64,000 bases of DNA from Streptomyces sp. DSM 110735 (GTDB lineage: Bacteria > Actinomycetota > Actinomycetes > Streptomycetales > Streptomycetaceae), in contig NZ_JACYHF010000020.1 of the NCBI RefSeq assembly GCF_016482685.1, positions 47,935 to 111,934 on the forward strand. The letters run 5' to 3'. Shown one piece after another: positions 9,192-17,912 of this stretch (its first letter is position 1; each line of letters starts with the position of its first letter). The notes beneath the pieces are model-generated. The model did no database searches. It was not told the DNA's origin and was given only the letters and a program-made list of their open reading frames with translations. Made by a program: the position numbers and the translations under genes.

Positions 9192-9890
9192 ATGACGGTC
9201 GAAATGCGTGAGGGATACGAGGGCACGGGTCCCGGGGCGATCACTCCGGACGGCTGCGCGGTCGAGCTGTACAGCAGGCTGCCGGTCGGAGACGAGCCGG
9301 ACGTCATCGCGGCGGCGGTGCCCGCCGGGGCGCACATCCTGGAGCTGGGCAGCGGGGTGGGCCGGGTGACCCATGCCCTGCTGGAGCGGGGCTTCACGGT
9401 CACCGCCGTGGACGAGTCGGCGGAGATGCTGGCCCGGGTGAGAGGGGCGCGCACGATATGCGCCCCCATCGAGGACCTGGACCTGGGCGAGCGGTTCGAC
9501 GTGGTCATGCTCGCCTCGTTCCTGGTGCACACCGGCGACCCGGAGGTGCGGCGCGGTCTGCTGCGCACCTGCGTCCGGCACGTCGCGGAGGGCGGCTGTG
9601 TCCTCCTCCAACGAGAGGGCGCGGACTATCACTCCCGGATACCGAGGGAGCGGGTCGACCCGAGCGGCTTCACCGTGCGGATCGTGGCGAGCGACCCGGT
9701 GGGGGAGGGGGTGCGCTCGGTGCGCGCCGAGTATGTGTTCCCGGACGCGCTCTGGACCCAGACCTTCCGCGCCCGCCCCCTGACAGTGGCGGAATTCGAG
9801 GAGGTGCTGGCGGAGGCGGGACTGGAGGTGAACAGCTATCTGACGGAGGACGGGATGTGGGTACGGGCGGTGGCGCTGCCGCTGGGCTGA
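9192..9890 (+). CDS. class I SAM-dependent methyltransferase
   Basis: A 232-residue methyltransferase. Motif I is ILELGSGVGRVTHAL near residue 50, then VTAVDESAEMLARV (motif II, acidic D for the ribose) and a motif IV-like RFDVVMLASFLVHTGD. The C-terminal half has the beta-strands typical of Methyltransf_25 proteins. Substrate is unknown. The ATG at 9192 gives MTVEMREGYEG and fits the domain start; no clear ribosome binding site is visible. The last 55 nt overlap the 3' end of the convergent S4 gene. Confidence 0.8.
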   Translation: MTVEMREGYEGTGPGAITPDGCAVELYSRLPVGDEPDVIAAAVPAGAHILELGSGVGRVTHALLERGFTVTAVDESAEMLARVRGARTICAPIEDLDLGERFDVVMLASFLVHTGDPEVRRGLLRTCVRHVAEGGCVLLQREGADYHSRIPRERVDPSGFTVRIVASDPVGEGVRSVRAEYVFPDALWTQTFRARPLTVAEFEEVLAEAGLEVNSYLTEDGMWVRAVALPLG

Positions 9891-10636
9891 GCGGAGTGAG
9901 GCTGAGCGGGGCTGAGCTGGGCGGGGCGGGCTGAGCTGGGGGTGGGCTCGGCGCGGGGCGCGCGTCGGGAGTCACCGTCCTGGGCGTCGCCCTCCGGAGC
10001 CGCCGGATCGGTCGAGTCGGTCCGGTCGGTCGGGTCGGTGCGGTCGGTGCGGTCGGTGCCGCCGGGGTGACCTGGTCGACCGGAGTGACCGGTGTGGACG
10101 GTGTCGTCCCGTTCCTCGGGCGTCCTGCGTGCCGCTGCCGAGGCGCCCAGTGATCCCAGGCCCCGGAGTCGTTCCAGCTCGCGGCGGTCGCGCTTGGTGG
10201 GGCGGCCGGCGCCACGGTCGCGGACACCGGCGGGGGCAACCGCCTCGCGCGGTGGCGGCGGGGGCGAGTTGTCGACGTAGCACTCGACGGCCACGGGCGC
10301 GCCGACCCGCTTGCGGATCAGCCGCTTGACGATCACGACCCGCTCCCGGCCCTCGTGCCGCAGCCGTACCTCGTCACCGACCCGCACGGCGTGGGCGGGC
10401 TTCACCCGGTCGCCGTTCACATGGACATGGCCGCCACGGCAGGCGGTCGCGCCCAGCGAACGCGTCTTGACCAGGCGCACGGCCCAGATCCAACTGTCGA
10501 TCCGGACGCTCTCGCCCGTCGCCGGTCCCGCTGCCTTCGCGGCGGCCACGGCAGCCGAGGTCTTCGGGTCGGGGGCATCGGAGTCACGGCTCACGTCGTC
10601 GTCCGCGTCCGGTGAGTCCTGCGCAGCCAAAGCCAT
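9836..10636 (-). CDS. S4-domain RNA-binding protein (Hsp15/HslR-like) with a low-complexity C-terminal extension
   Basis: The core is an S4 RNA-binding domain (about residues 40-100: RIDSWIWAVRLVKTRSLGATACRGG split by helices, then HVHVNGDRVKPAHAVRVGDEV). It is followed by the conserved VECYVDNSPPPPP and GRPTKRDRRELERLRG segments of the HslR-like family, which binds ribosomal RNA of stalled 50S subunits in E. coli. The family normally ends near RRELERL. Here ~100 further residues follow, made of TDR/TDP/TDS triplets and Ala/Pro/Ser stretches, and they overlap the convergent methyltransferase by 55 nt. A -10 box TAGGGT (10649-10644) lies 7 nt before the ATG, suggesting a leaderless mRNA. Total length is 266 residues. 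Confidence 0.85.
   Translation of the reverse strand: MALAAQDSPDADDDVSRDSDAPDPKTSAAVAAAKAAGPATGESVRIDSWIWAVRLVKTRSLGATACRGGHVHVNGDRVKPAHAVRVGDEVRLRHEGRERVVIVKRLIRKRVGAPVAVECYVDNSPPPPPREAVAPAGVRDRGAGRPTKRDRRELERLRGLGSLGASAAARRTPEERDDTVHTGHSGRPGHPGGTDRTDRTDPTDRTDSTDPAAPEGDAQDGDSRRAPRAEPTPSSARPAQLSPAQPHSAQPSGSATARTHIPSSVR
10014..10058. repeat. 9-bp simple tandem repeat in the S4 protein tail
   Basis: Five near-identical 9-bp units of the form SGGTCGGTS run in a row on the plus strand. On the minus strand they encode Thr-Asp-X triplets of the low-complexity tail of the S4-domain protein. The array could change length by slippage in steps of three codons. Confidence 0.75.
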
Positions 10637-10843
10637 GCTGCCGACCCTAACGCGTCGTGCTGTCCGGGCCGGACCCGTTTTCCGCCCGGGTACCCCTGCG
10701 GCGGGAGTCTCCTGCGAGCGCCGTCCTCCGCCGGTGCCGTACTCCTCCAGGAGCCCTCCCACGGCCCACCCCCGGATGCGCCCCGGCCGACCGGACCCGA
10801 CGCTGAAGTGATCGGTGCCGGTGAGGAGGGACGAGGAGGGGAC

Positions 10844-12364
10844 ATGGAGACGGCGGCGCAGGCCCAGGAACCGCCCCGGCGCGAGCGGAGGTTCACCTTC
10901 CCGAGCGCGCTGACCGTCCTGGCCGTCGTCACCGTGGCGGTGTGGCTGCTCGCCTTCCTGATCCCGCCGGGGGAGTACGCCCGCGACGCCTCGGGCGCCC
11001 CCGTCCAGGGCACGTACCACCGGGTGTCCTCGGGGCGGTCCTTCACGGACCGGCTCGACGATCTGTTCCTCTCCCCGGTGAACGGACTGTACGGACTGCG
11101 GGACGCCAGGAGCGGTCTGGTCGGACCCGACCTGTCCGGGAGTCTGTACGGCGCGGCGGGGGTGTTCCTGTTCGTGCTCGCCATCGGCGCGTTCATCACG
11201 GTCGTGTTCGCGACCGGGGCGCTGGACCGGGGCATCGCCCGGCTCGCCCACCGGCTGCGGGAGCGGGGTGCGCTGCTGATCGCCGGGATCATGGTGGTGT
11301 TCTCGGTGCTCGGCACGGTCGAGGGCTTCGCCGAGGAGACCCTCGGCTTCTACGGGCTGATCGTGCCGTTGATGCTGGCACTCGGCTACGACCGGATGGT
11401 CGCCGTCGGCACGATCATCCTCGGCGCGGGGGTCGGGGTGCTGTGCTCGACGGTGAACCCGTTCGCGACCGGGGTGGCGTCCTCCGCCGCCGACATCTCG
11501 CTCGGCGACGGCATCCTGCTGCGCTCGGCGATGTGGCTGGTGCTGACGGCGGTGACGGCGGCGTACGTGATCCGGTACGCGCGGCGGGTGCGACGCGATC
11601 CGGCGCGGTCGCTCACCGGGTTCCTGCCCGGCGACAGGGACCACGCCACCGAGGCGCCGGACGCGGAGCCCGAGCTGACCGGGCTGCACAAGGCGGTCCT
11701 GATCACCATGGTGCTGGTCTTCGCGTTCATGATCTTCTCGGTGGTGCCCTGGTCGAGCGCGCTGAGCGGGGACGCGGACGCGAAGCCGTACGGGTTCGAG
11801 CTGGACTGGTCCTTCCCGCAGCTCGCCGCGCTGTTCCTGTGCGCGGCGGTGCTGGTGGGGCTGGTGGCGCGGATGGGGGAGCAGCGGCTGAGCGCGACGA
11901 TCGTGCAGGGCGCGGCGGACTTCATCGCGCCCGCGCTGGTGATCGTGCTGGCCCGGGGCGTCACCGTGATCATGAACAACTCGCGGATCACCGACACCGT
12001 GCTGCACTCCATCGAGGGCGTGGTCAGGGGCACGTCCTCCGGTGTCTTCGCGGTGATCGTGTTCGTGGTGAACCTGCCGCTGGCCTTCCTCATCCCCTCC
12101 ACCTCCGGGCACGCCACGCTCGCCATGCCGATCCTCGCCCCGCTGGCCGACTTCGCCGGGGTCTCGCGCGCGGTCGTCGTCACCGCCTGGCAGGCGTCCA
12201 GCGGCTGGATGAACCTGTGGGTGCCGACCACCGCCGTCGTCATGGGCGGGGTGGCGCTGGCGAAGGTCGGCTACGACCGGTATCTGCGGTTCGTGTGGCC
12301 GCTGCTCGCGGTGCTGTTCGTGCTGATCTGCGGTTTCGTCGCGCTGGGGGCGGCGTTCACCTGA
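10844..12364 (+). CDS. YfcC family membrane carrier (C4-dicarboxylate anaerobic carrier-like)
   Basis: A 506-residue integral membrane protein with about 11-12 hydrophobic helices. The first is ALTVLAVVTVAVWLLAFLIPPGEY at about residues 25-48. LIPPGEY and the conserved GTVEGFAEETLGFY, STVNPFATGVASSA and IPSTSGHATLAMPILAPL segments mark the YfcC/DcuC-like IT superfamily. Members are predicted to carry dicarboxylates or, in some relatives, basic amino acids; the substrate here is unknown. The ATG at 10844 has GAGGAGGGG just upstream. It is divergent from the S4 gene, and no peptidase or arginine deiminase gene is adjacent. Confidence 0.85.
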   Translation: METAAQAQEPPRRERRFTFPSALTVLAVVTVAVWLLAFLIPPGEYARDASGAPVQGTYHRVSSGRSFTDRLDDLFLSPVNGLYGLRDARSGLVGPDLSGSLYGAAGVFLFVLAIGAFITVVFATGALDRGIARLAHRLRERGALLIAGIMVVFSVLGTVEGFAEETLGFYGLIVPLMLALGYDRMVAVGTIILGAGVGVLCSTVNPFATGVASSAADISLGDGILLRSAMWLVLTAVTAAYVIRYARRVRRDPARSLTGFLPGDRDHATEAPDAEPELTGLHKAVLITMVLVFAFMIFSVVPWSSALSGDADAKPYGFELDWSFPQLAALFLCAAVLVGLVARMGEQRLSATIVQGAADFIAPALVIVLARGVTVIMNNSRITDTVLHSIEGVVRGTSSGVFAVIVFVVNLPLAFLIPSTSGHATLAMPILAPLADFAGVSRAVVVTAWQASSGWMNLWVPTTAVVMGGVALAKVGYDRYLRFVWPLLAVLFVLICGFVALGAAFT

Positions 12365-12413
12365 GGGGCGGGACCGGACGCCCGGCGCGGGTGCGGGGCT
12401 TACGGTGGCCGGT

Positions 12414-13109
12414 ATGGACGACAGCGCCGCCCTCGCCCGCCTCGACCGGCGGCTGACCGAGTGCCGGGCCTGTCCGCGCCTGGTCGAGTGGCGCGAGGAG
12501 GTGGCCCGTACGAAGCGTGCTGCCTTCGCCGACCAGCCGTACTGGGGGCGCCCGGTGCCCGGCTTCGGACCGGCCGACGCCCGCCTGGCGATCATCGGGC
12601 TCGCCCCCGCCGCGCACGGCGGCAACCGCACCGGCCGCATGTTCACCGGCGACCGCTCCGGGGACGTGCTCTTCCAGGCGCTCTACGACGTGGGTCTGGC
12701 CTCGCAGCCGACCTCCGTGAGCGCGGACGACGGTCTGGAGCTGTACGGAGCCCGGGTGACCGCGCCCGTGCACTGCGCCCCGCCCGCCAACAAACCCACC
12801 CCGGGCGAGCGCGACATGTGCCGCCCCTGGCTGGTCAGCGAACTCGAACTGCTGCGCCCCACCCTGAAGGCGGCCGTCGTCCTCGGTGCCTTCGGCTGGC
12901 AGGCGGCGCTCCCCGCCCTCGCCGAGGCGGGCTGGCCCGTACCGCGCCCCCGCCCGCCCTTCGCTCACGGCACCCGCGTCGCCCTCGGCGACCTGGACCT
13001 CTTCGGCTGCTTCCACGTCAGCCAGCGCAACACCTTCACCGGGCGTCTGACCACGGAGATGCTCCGCGAGGTCCTGAGCACGGCGGCCCGGGCGGCCGGA
13101 CTGGGCTGA
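12414..13109 (+). CDS. uracil-DNA glycosylase, family 5 (UdgB-type)
   Basis: A 231-residue glycosylase that would remove uracil (and, in the family, hypoxanthine or xanthine) from DNA to start base excision repair. Motif A is GLAPAAHGGNRTGRMFTGD (residues 63-81), which lacks the Asp/Asn of other UDG families, as expected for family 5. Motif B is FHVSQRNTFTGRLT near the C-terminus. Cysteines at C18, C21, C121 and C137 are placed like those of the 4Fe-4S cluster found in thermophilic homologues. A -10-like TACGGT (12401-12406) ends 7 nt before the ATG, so the mRNA is probably leaderless. It is not preceded by the damage motif seen at uvrA and uvrB. Confidence 0.88.
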   Translation: MDDSAALARLDRRLTECRACPRLVEWREEVARTKRAAFADQPYWGRPVPGFGPADARLAIIGLAPAAHGGNRTGRMFTGDRSGDVLFQALYDVGLASQPTSVSADDGLELYGARVTAPVHCAPPANKPTPGERDMCRPWLVSELELLRPTLKAAVVLGAFGWQAALPALAEAGWPVPRPRPPFAHGTRVALGDLDLFGCFHVSQRNTFTGRLTTEMLREVLSTAARAAGLG

Positions 13110-13125
13110 CCGGCCGCCCCGACCC

Positions 13126-13584
13126 TCAGGGGCGCCAGACGTAGCGCACGTCCGGCTCCCGTTCCTCGTTCCCGGCGCCGTCGGTGTACTCGACGGCGGT
13201 GAAGCCGTGCCGCTCGTAGAAGCGGCGGGCGGGCTTGTTCACCTGGAACGCCCACAGGTCGAGACCGCCCGGGACCCGTTCCTTGGCCAGTGCCACGAAC
13301 CGGTCCCCGAGTCCGCGCCCGCGCCAGACCGGGTCCAGATAGAGCTGGGACAGCGTCTCCCCGTCGAGGACCATCATGCCGACAATCCCCGCCCCCGCGT
13401 CCTCGGCCACCCACGTCTCGTGGCGCGGGAGGACCACGTCGCGCAGATAGGCGCGCACCTCGTCGTCGGAGTGGGGCCGGACGACGGTGGGCAGCGCGGC
13501 GGCGAAGGAGCGCAGCCAGACGTCGGCGGTGGGGCGGGCGTCCGCCGCCACCGCCCGGCGCAGCGTCACCGGGGTCGTCGTCAC
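13126..13584 (-). CDS. GNAT family N-acetyltransferase
   Basis: A 152-residue Gcn5-type acetyltransferase. VVEDAG-type strands lead into motif A, LYLDPVWRGRGLGDRFVALAK (acetyl-CoA pyrophosphate loop RGRGLG near residue 100), then FQVNKPARRFYERHGFTAVEY (motif B). The substrate is unknown. The GTG at 13584 overlaps the RidA stop codon as GTGA, so the two genes are translationally coupled; an upstream extension to 13644 would lie inside the RidA gene. It is convergent with the glycosylase gene. Confidence 0.88.
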   Translation of the reverse strand: MTTTPVTLRRAVAADARPTADVWLRSFAAALPTVVRPHSDDEVRAYLRDVVLPRHETWVAEDAGAGIVGMMVLDGETLSQLYLDPVWRGRGLGDRFVALAKERVPGGLDLWAFQVNKPARRFYERHGFTAVEYTDGAGNEEREPDVRYVWRP

Positions 13585-13985
13585 CGCTCCGGAACCGCCG
13601 CCGTCGCCGTGATCTCCACCAACTGGCCCGGATAGCCGAGACACGCTATGCCGAGCAGCGTCGAGGAGTGCGGGCCGTGGCTCAGACCGGACGCCTCGAC
13701 CGCCTTCCAGACGGCGGCGAGGACCGCCGGGTCGTCGCTCACCACGTACACATCGGTGGCCAGGACGTGTTCGAGGTCGCTGCCCACGGCGTGGAGCTGG
13801 GTGCGCAGATTGGCGAGGACCTGCTCGGCCTGGCGCACGGGGTCGCCCGGACCGACCAGTTCGCCATGCTCGTCCAGCGGGACCGCGCCCGCGAGGAAGG
13901 CGATCCGGGTGCCCGCCTCGACCACGGAGGCGTGCGAGTAGGTGGGCGGCGGGAAGAGACCGGGGACGGTCACACGGCGGATCAT
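13581..13985 (-). CDS. RidA/YjgF family protein
   Basis: A 134-residue RidA-superfamily protein. Canonical RidA hydrolyses reactive enamine/imine intermediates released by PLP enzymes. Visible family features are the N-terminal beta-strand with YSHASVVEAGTRIAFLAG, the QAEQVLANLRTQL helix, and ATDVYVVSDDPAVLAAVWKA. The catalytic-type Arg of canonical RidA (in an R-x-V/A motif before the C-terminus) is not obvious: the sequence reads PGQLVEITATAAV. It may therefore be a non-canonical subgroup. The ATG at 13985 starts MIRRVTVPGLF. It shares a 4-nt overlap with the GNAT gene. Confidence 0.85.
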   Translation of the reverse strand: MIRRVTVPGLFPPPTYSHASVVEAGTRIAFLAGAVPLDEHGELVGPGDPVRQAEQVLANLRTQLHAVGSDLEHVLATDVYVVSDDPAVLAAVWKAVEASGLSHGPHSSTLLGIACLGYPGQLVEITATAAVPER

Positions 13986-14137
13986 GGCGGCTCCAGAGAC
14001 GGGACGACGGGTGACCTCCGCATCATTCGCGGCTACGACCCGCCCCGCACCCGAATTTCGGTGCGCCCGCCCGCCGCCTCCCGTAGCGTCGCTCCGGCTT
14101 CCGCCCCGCCCTCGCCCAAGGACACCCAAGGACCCCC

Positions 14138-14899
14138 ATGCCCGCCCGCTCCGACACCGGCTTCCTCGCCGCGACCGCCGACCGCCTCGCCGCGCTGCCC
14201 ACCGTCCGCGCCGTCGCCCTCGGCGGATCACGGGCGCAGGGCACCCACACCCCCAGCAGCGACTGGGACCTCGCCCTCTACTACCGGGGCGCCTTCGACC
14301 CCGGTGACCTGCGCGCCCTCGGCTGGGAGGGCGAGGTGTCCGAGGTGGGCGGCTGGGGCGGCGGGGTGTTCAACGGCGGCGCGTGGCTGACGATCGAGGG
14401 ACGCCGGGTGGACGTGCACTACCGGGACCTGGACGTGGTGGAGCACGAGCTGGCCGAGGCGGAGGCGGGCCGGTTCCGGGTGGAGCCACTGCTGTTCCAC
14501 CTCGCGGGCATCCCCACCTATCTGATCGTCGCCGAGCTGGCCGTCAACCAGGTGCTGCGCGGCAGCCTGCCCCGCCCCGCCCGCTACCCGGACGCCCTGC
14601 GCCGCAGCGCCCCGCCGCGCTGGTCCGGCGCCGCCCGCGCCACCCTCGGCTACGCCAGGGCGCACCACGCCCCGCACGGCCGCCTCACCGAGGTCGCGGG
14701 CGCCCTCGCCGTCGCCGCCGCCCAGTTCGCCCACGCCGTGCTCGCGGCGCGCGGTGCGTGGGTGACCAACGAGAAACGGCTGCTGGAGCGGGCCGGGCTG
14801 CGCGCCATGGACACGATCACCGGCGCCCTGCGCCCCGAGCCGCACTCCCTGGTCGGCGCCGTCGAACAAGCGGAGGAACTGCTCGGCGCGCACACCTGA
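14138..14899 (+). CDS. nucleotidyltransferase-domain protein
   Basis: A 253-residue protein whose N-terminal third is a minimal nucleotidyltransferase fold. GGSRAQGTHTPSSDWDLALYY (about residues 28-48) contains the G-S-x(n)-D-x-D metal-binding motif. RRVDVHYRDLDVVEH supplies the third acidic residue. The C-terminal two-thirds is helical and resembles the accessory domain of aminoglycoside adenylyltransferase-like proteins. The substrate is unknown, and a resistance role should not be assumed. The ATG at 14138 follows AAGGAC. The downstream FUSC gene starts 130 nt later. Confidence 0.8.
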   Translation: MPARSDTGFLAATADRLAALPTVRAVALGGSRAQGTHTPSSDWDLALYYRGAFDPGDLRALGWEGEVSEVGGWGGGVFNGGAWLTIEGRRVDVHYRDLDVVEHELAEAEAGRFRVEPLLFHLAGIPTYLIVAELAVNQVLRGSLPRPARYPDALRRSAPPRWSGAARATLGYARAHHAPHGRLTEVAGALAVAAAQFAHAVLAARGAWVTNEKRLLERAGLRAMDTITGALRPEPHSLVGAVEQAEELLGAHT

Positions 14900-15029
14900 A
14901 CACCCCCTTCACCTGCCGGAAACCCGCCCGTCGCCGGTACGCGACAACGCCCCGTACTGTGGAAGGCGGCACCAGCCCGGCCACCGTCGTCCGAAGGCAC
15001 GCCCCCGCCCTCGTACGAACAGGAGCCCC

Positions 15030-16877
15030 GTGTCGCGCCCCGCCGCCCGGTCACTGCCGCCTTGGCTCGCCCATGCCTTCCGCGCCCAGCGCGGGCCCGT
15101 CCCCTGGAGCGCGGTCGCCCGTGGCGCGCTCGCCGCCGGACCGCTGCTGCTCGCGGGCGTCCTGGCCGGACACGTCGCGGACGGCGTCCTCGCCGCCACC
15201 GGCGCCATGCTCGCCGGGATCAACGACCGCCCCGGCGGTCGCCGCCTCGCCGTCCGCAGCCTCGCCGTCCCCGCGCTCGCGGGCGGTCTCGGCCTGCTCG
15301 TCGGCACCGGCGCGGGCGAGCGTCTGCCCGCCGTACCGCTGACGCTCGTCCTCGCCCTGCTCGGTCTGGTCGCCGGCTCGCTCAGCGCCGTCGGACCGCT
15401 GGCCTCCGCCTCCGCGACCCAGTTGCTCGTCACCGCCGCCATCGGCGCCGGAATGCCCAGCCCAGAGAGCGGCTGGCAGCGCGCCCTCGCCTTCCTCGCC
15501 GGAGCTGCGTGGCTGCTCCTGCTGCGCCTCGCCCTGCCCACCCCCGGCTCGCTCGTCTCCGACCTGCGCTTCGAGGGCGAACGGACGGCGGTCGCGGAGG
15601 TGTACGACGCCATCGCCGGTCTGCTCGACGCCGTCGGCGGACCCGACGCCACCGCCCGCCGCGCCGCGCTCACCGCCGCCCTCGACCGCGCCCAGGACGC
15701 CCTGGCCGGACCCCGGCTGCGCCGCTACGCCACCCTGGCTCCCGAACGGAAGCTGCACGCGCAGTACGTCGCCGCGCTCCCGCTCGCCGAGGCCGCCACC
15801 GCCCTCTTCTGGGCCGGTGAACCCCTCTCCGCGCGGGCTTCCGCCGGACCCCGGCGGCTCGCCGCCGCCGTGCGCGGCAACACCGGGACGGGACCGCTGC
15901 CCGCCCCCGCCCGCACCACGCCCGCCCTGCGCGCCCTGGACGACGCGCTGCTGCGCGCCGCCGAGACGTTCGACCGGGCCGACGGCGGCGCACACCGGCT
16001 GCTCGTGCGCCCGTGGGCGCTCCGGCGCGCGCTGCGGGCCGCGTTCGGCACCGGGGGACGCGAGTACGGGCTGCGGGTCGCCCTCTCCTTCGGCGCGGCC
16101 GCGGGCATCGCCCAGGCGCTGCACCAGAGCGGCTGGTACGGCAGACACCAGCACTGGTACTGGCTGCCCGTCACCGCCGTCTTCCTCGTCAAGCCCGACC
16201 TCGGTCCGCTCGCCTCCCGGGTGCTGTGCCGGGCGGCGGGCACCGTGCTCGGCGCACTCGTCTTCGCCGGGTTCGCCGCGGTGCTGCCCCGGCCCTTCGG
16301 GCTGATCGTGCTGGTCGCGGTGTGCGGGGCGCTGCTGCCCGTCTCCACCCGGCACTTCGCCGCGCTGACCGCCGTCGTCACCGTCCTCGTCCTCGCCCTG
16401 ATCATGATCGGCGGCGAACCGCAGGCGAGTGTCAGCCGGATCGCGGAGACCACGCTGGCCTGCGCGCTGGTGCTGATCGTCGGACATCTGCCGATGCCGG
16501 GGAAACGGGGCGCGGGCGTACGGGCGCGGCTCGCCGCCGCCGGGACCGCCGCCCACGCCTACCTCGCGCACGTCATGGCCGAGTCCGGCGACCGCTCCGA
16601 ACGCTGGGCGCTGCGCCGCGAGGCGTACCGCACGCTCGCCGAGGCGCACACCGCCATGGCGGTCGCCGCCGCCGAACTGCCCGCCCTCGCCCGGCACACC
16701 CGCGACACCGGCGCGGTGGCCACCGCCCTGGAACGGCTCGTGGACACCACCACCGCCTGCGCGGTCCACCTCGACGACACCGGTCGTCTCACCCCGCGCC
16801 ACACCGACCGGCTCCAGGAAGCCCTGCGCGAGCTGGACAGCGGCGGACGGGACTGGCGGGTGCTCCCGGCCGCCTGA
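15030..16877 (+). CDS. FUSC family membrane protein (aromatic acid exporter/fusaric acid resistance-like)
   Basis: A 615-residue membrane protein with two blocks of hydrophobic helices (about residues 25-160 and 345-490), the duplicated arrangement of the FUSC family. The second block contains HQHWYWLPVTAVFLVKPDLG followed by a Gly-rich TM segment, the hallmark of the Fusaric acid resistance_2 domain. A cytoplasmic Ala/Arg-rich helical region lies between the blocks and another at the C-terminus. Family members export aromatic carboxylic acids or have unknown substrates. The GTG at 15030 is preceded by AGGAG at optimal distance. Confidence 0.85.
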   Translation: MSRPAARSLPPWLAHAFRAQRGPVPWSAVARGALAAGPLLLAGVLAGHVADGVLAATGAMLAGINDRPGGRRLAVRSLAVPALAGGLGLLVGTGAGERLPAVPLTLVLALLGLVAGSLSAVGPLASASATQLLVTAAIGAGMPSPESGWQRALAFLAGAAWLLLLRLALPTPGSLVSDLRFEGERTAVAEVYDAIAGLLDAVGGPDATARRAALTAALDRAQDALAGPRLRRYATLAPERKLHAQYVAALPLAEAATALFWAGEPLSARASAGPRRLAAAVRGNTGTGPLPAPARTTPALRALDDALLRAAETFDRADGGAHRLLVRPWALRRALRAAFGTGGREYGLRVALSFGAAAGIAQALHQSGWYGRHQHWYWLPVTAVFLVKPDLGPLASRVLCRAAGTVLGALVFAGFAAVLPRPFGLIVLVAVCGALLPVSTRHFAALTAVVTVLVLALIMIGGEPQASVSRIAETTLACALVLIVGHLPMPGKRGAGVRARLAAAGTAAHAYLAHVMAESGDRSERWALRREAYRTLAEAHTAMAVAAAELPALARHTRDTGAVATALERLVDTTTACAVHLDDTGRLTPRHTDRLQEALRELDSGGRDWRVLPAA

Positions 16878-16994
16878 CCCGCCCGCATCCGGGCGCCGGG
16901 AAACCCGCGAAGAAATCCCGGCGCCCCGCGATGAGTTCCGCCCCCGCCCGCGGTCAGCACCACGACACCGACCGTCGGACAGGCAGGAGGGCCC

Positions 16995-17618
16995 ATGTCG
17001 CTTCCGGAGATCGTCACCCGCGAGGAGTGGCGCGCGGCGCGCGAGGAGTTACGGCGCAAGGAGGAGGCGGTCGCCCGGGCCCGGGACGCGCTCGACGCCG
17101 AGCGGCGGCGGCTGCCCGTCGTGGAGGTCGACCCGGAGTACGTCTTCGAGGGCGGCGACGGCAAGGCCACCCTGCTCGACCTCTTCGACGGCCAGACCCA
17201 ACTCGTCGTCCACCACTTCATGTTCGCCCCGGAGTGGACGCAGGGCTGCCCCTGCTGCGCCGCCTTCCTCGACCAACTGGGCCACCTCGACCGGCTGCGC
17301 GCCCACGACACCGCGTTCGCCGCCGTCTCCCGCGCGCCGTTCACCCGGATCCTGCCGTACAAGGCGCGGATGGGCTGGGCGGTGCCCTGGTACTCCTCGG
17401 CGCTCGGTGACTTCAACCGCGACTTCGAGGCGACCGTGGAGCAGGAGGGACGCCCGGTCGAACGCCCCGGGCTGAGCTGCTTCCTGCGCGAGCGCGACCG
17501 GGTCTTCCACACCTACTCGGTCCACGACGACGACGTCCTGGACGGACTCGGCGCCGTCCCGGGGCTGCTCGACCTGACCGCGCTCGGCAGGCACCCGAAC
17601 GGTGGCGGTGCGCACTGA
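16995..17618 (+). CDS. DUF899 family thioredoxin-like protein
   Basis: A 207-residue member of the DUF899 family, which has a thioredoxin/AhpC-like fold. Diagnostic segments are VTREEWRAAREELRRKE (N-terminal helix), LVVHHFMFAPEWTQGCPCC (residues 72-90, with the vicinal Cys pair in the position of a redox motif), and FSRAPF-type and GWAVPWYSS motifs. A redox role is plausible but undemonstrated for the family. The ATG at 16995 has AGGAGG 5 nt upstream. Confidence 0.85.
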   Translation: MSLPEIVTREEWRAAREELRRKEEAVARARDALDAERRRLPVVEVDPEYVFEGGDGKATLLDLFDGQTQLVVHHFMFAPEWTQGCPCCAAFLDQLGHLDRLRAHDTAFAAVSRAPFTRILPYKARMGWAVPWYSSALGDFNRDFEATVEQEGRPVERPGLSCFLRERDRVFHTYSVHDDDVLDGLGAVPGLLDLTALGRHPNGGGAH

Positions 17619-17717
17619 CTCGGTGTCGGCAATGTCTCAGTCCCGTCACCGGCCGAGGCGATCACCCCCTTCGAAGCGTTGACTTCCATGAAGTACGACG
17701 TCTTCTGGAGGTGCGAG

Positions 17718-17894
17718 ATGGTGAACGGGCGAACGGAGCTCGGGCGCTTTCCCGCCGGTGGACCGCGCGGATCATGGCCGGCGGAGGAGTTCGCGCACGC
17801 GCGACGCCTCGAAGGGCTGCCCGCGGAGGTCGTGATGGACCTGGCCACGGACACGTTCCTGGTGATCCTGCGGAGACCGGAGGGCGCCGACTGA
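17718..17894 (+). CDS. small conserved-looking protein, 58 aa
   Basis: A small open frame of 58 codons starting at ATG 17718, with an excellent ribosome binding site (GGAGG at 17707-17711, 6 nt upstream). The protein MVNGRTELGRFPAGGP... is hydrophilic and ends AEVVMDLATDTFLVILRRPEGAD, with no signal peptide or transmembrane helix. Codon usage has the G/C third-position bias of real Streptomyces genes. I do not recognise a family. A longer in-frame start at 17679 lacks a ribosome binding site. It is convergent with the ABC exporter gene, 18 nt apart. Confidence 0.6.
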   Translation: MVNGRTELGRFPAGGPRGSWPAEEFAHARRLEGLPAEVVMDLATDTFLVILRRPEGAD

Positions 17895-17912
17895 GACCTA
17901 CGGGCGACCCGC

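Noticed and set aside
10637..12646. Upstream two-thirds of the frame that ends in the S4 protein
   Set aside because: It runs antisense through the YfcC-type carrier gene; the S4 protein starts at 10636, where the -10 box also lies.
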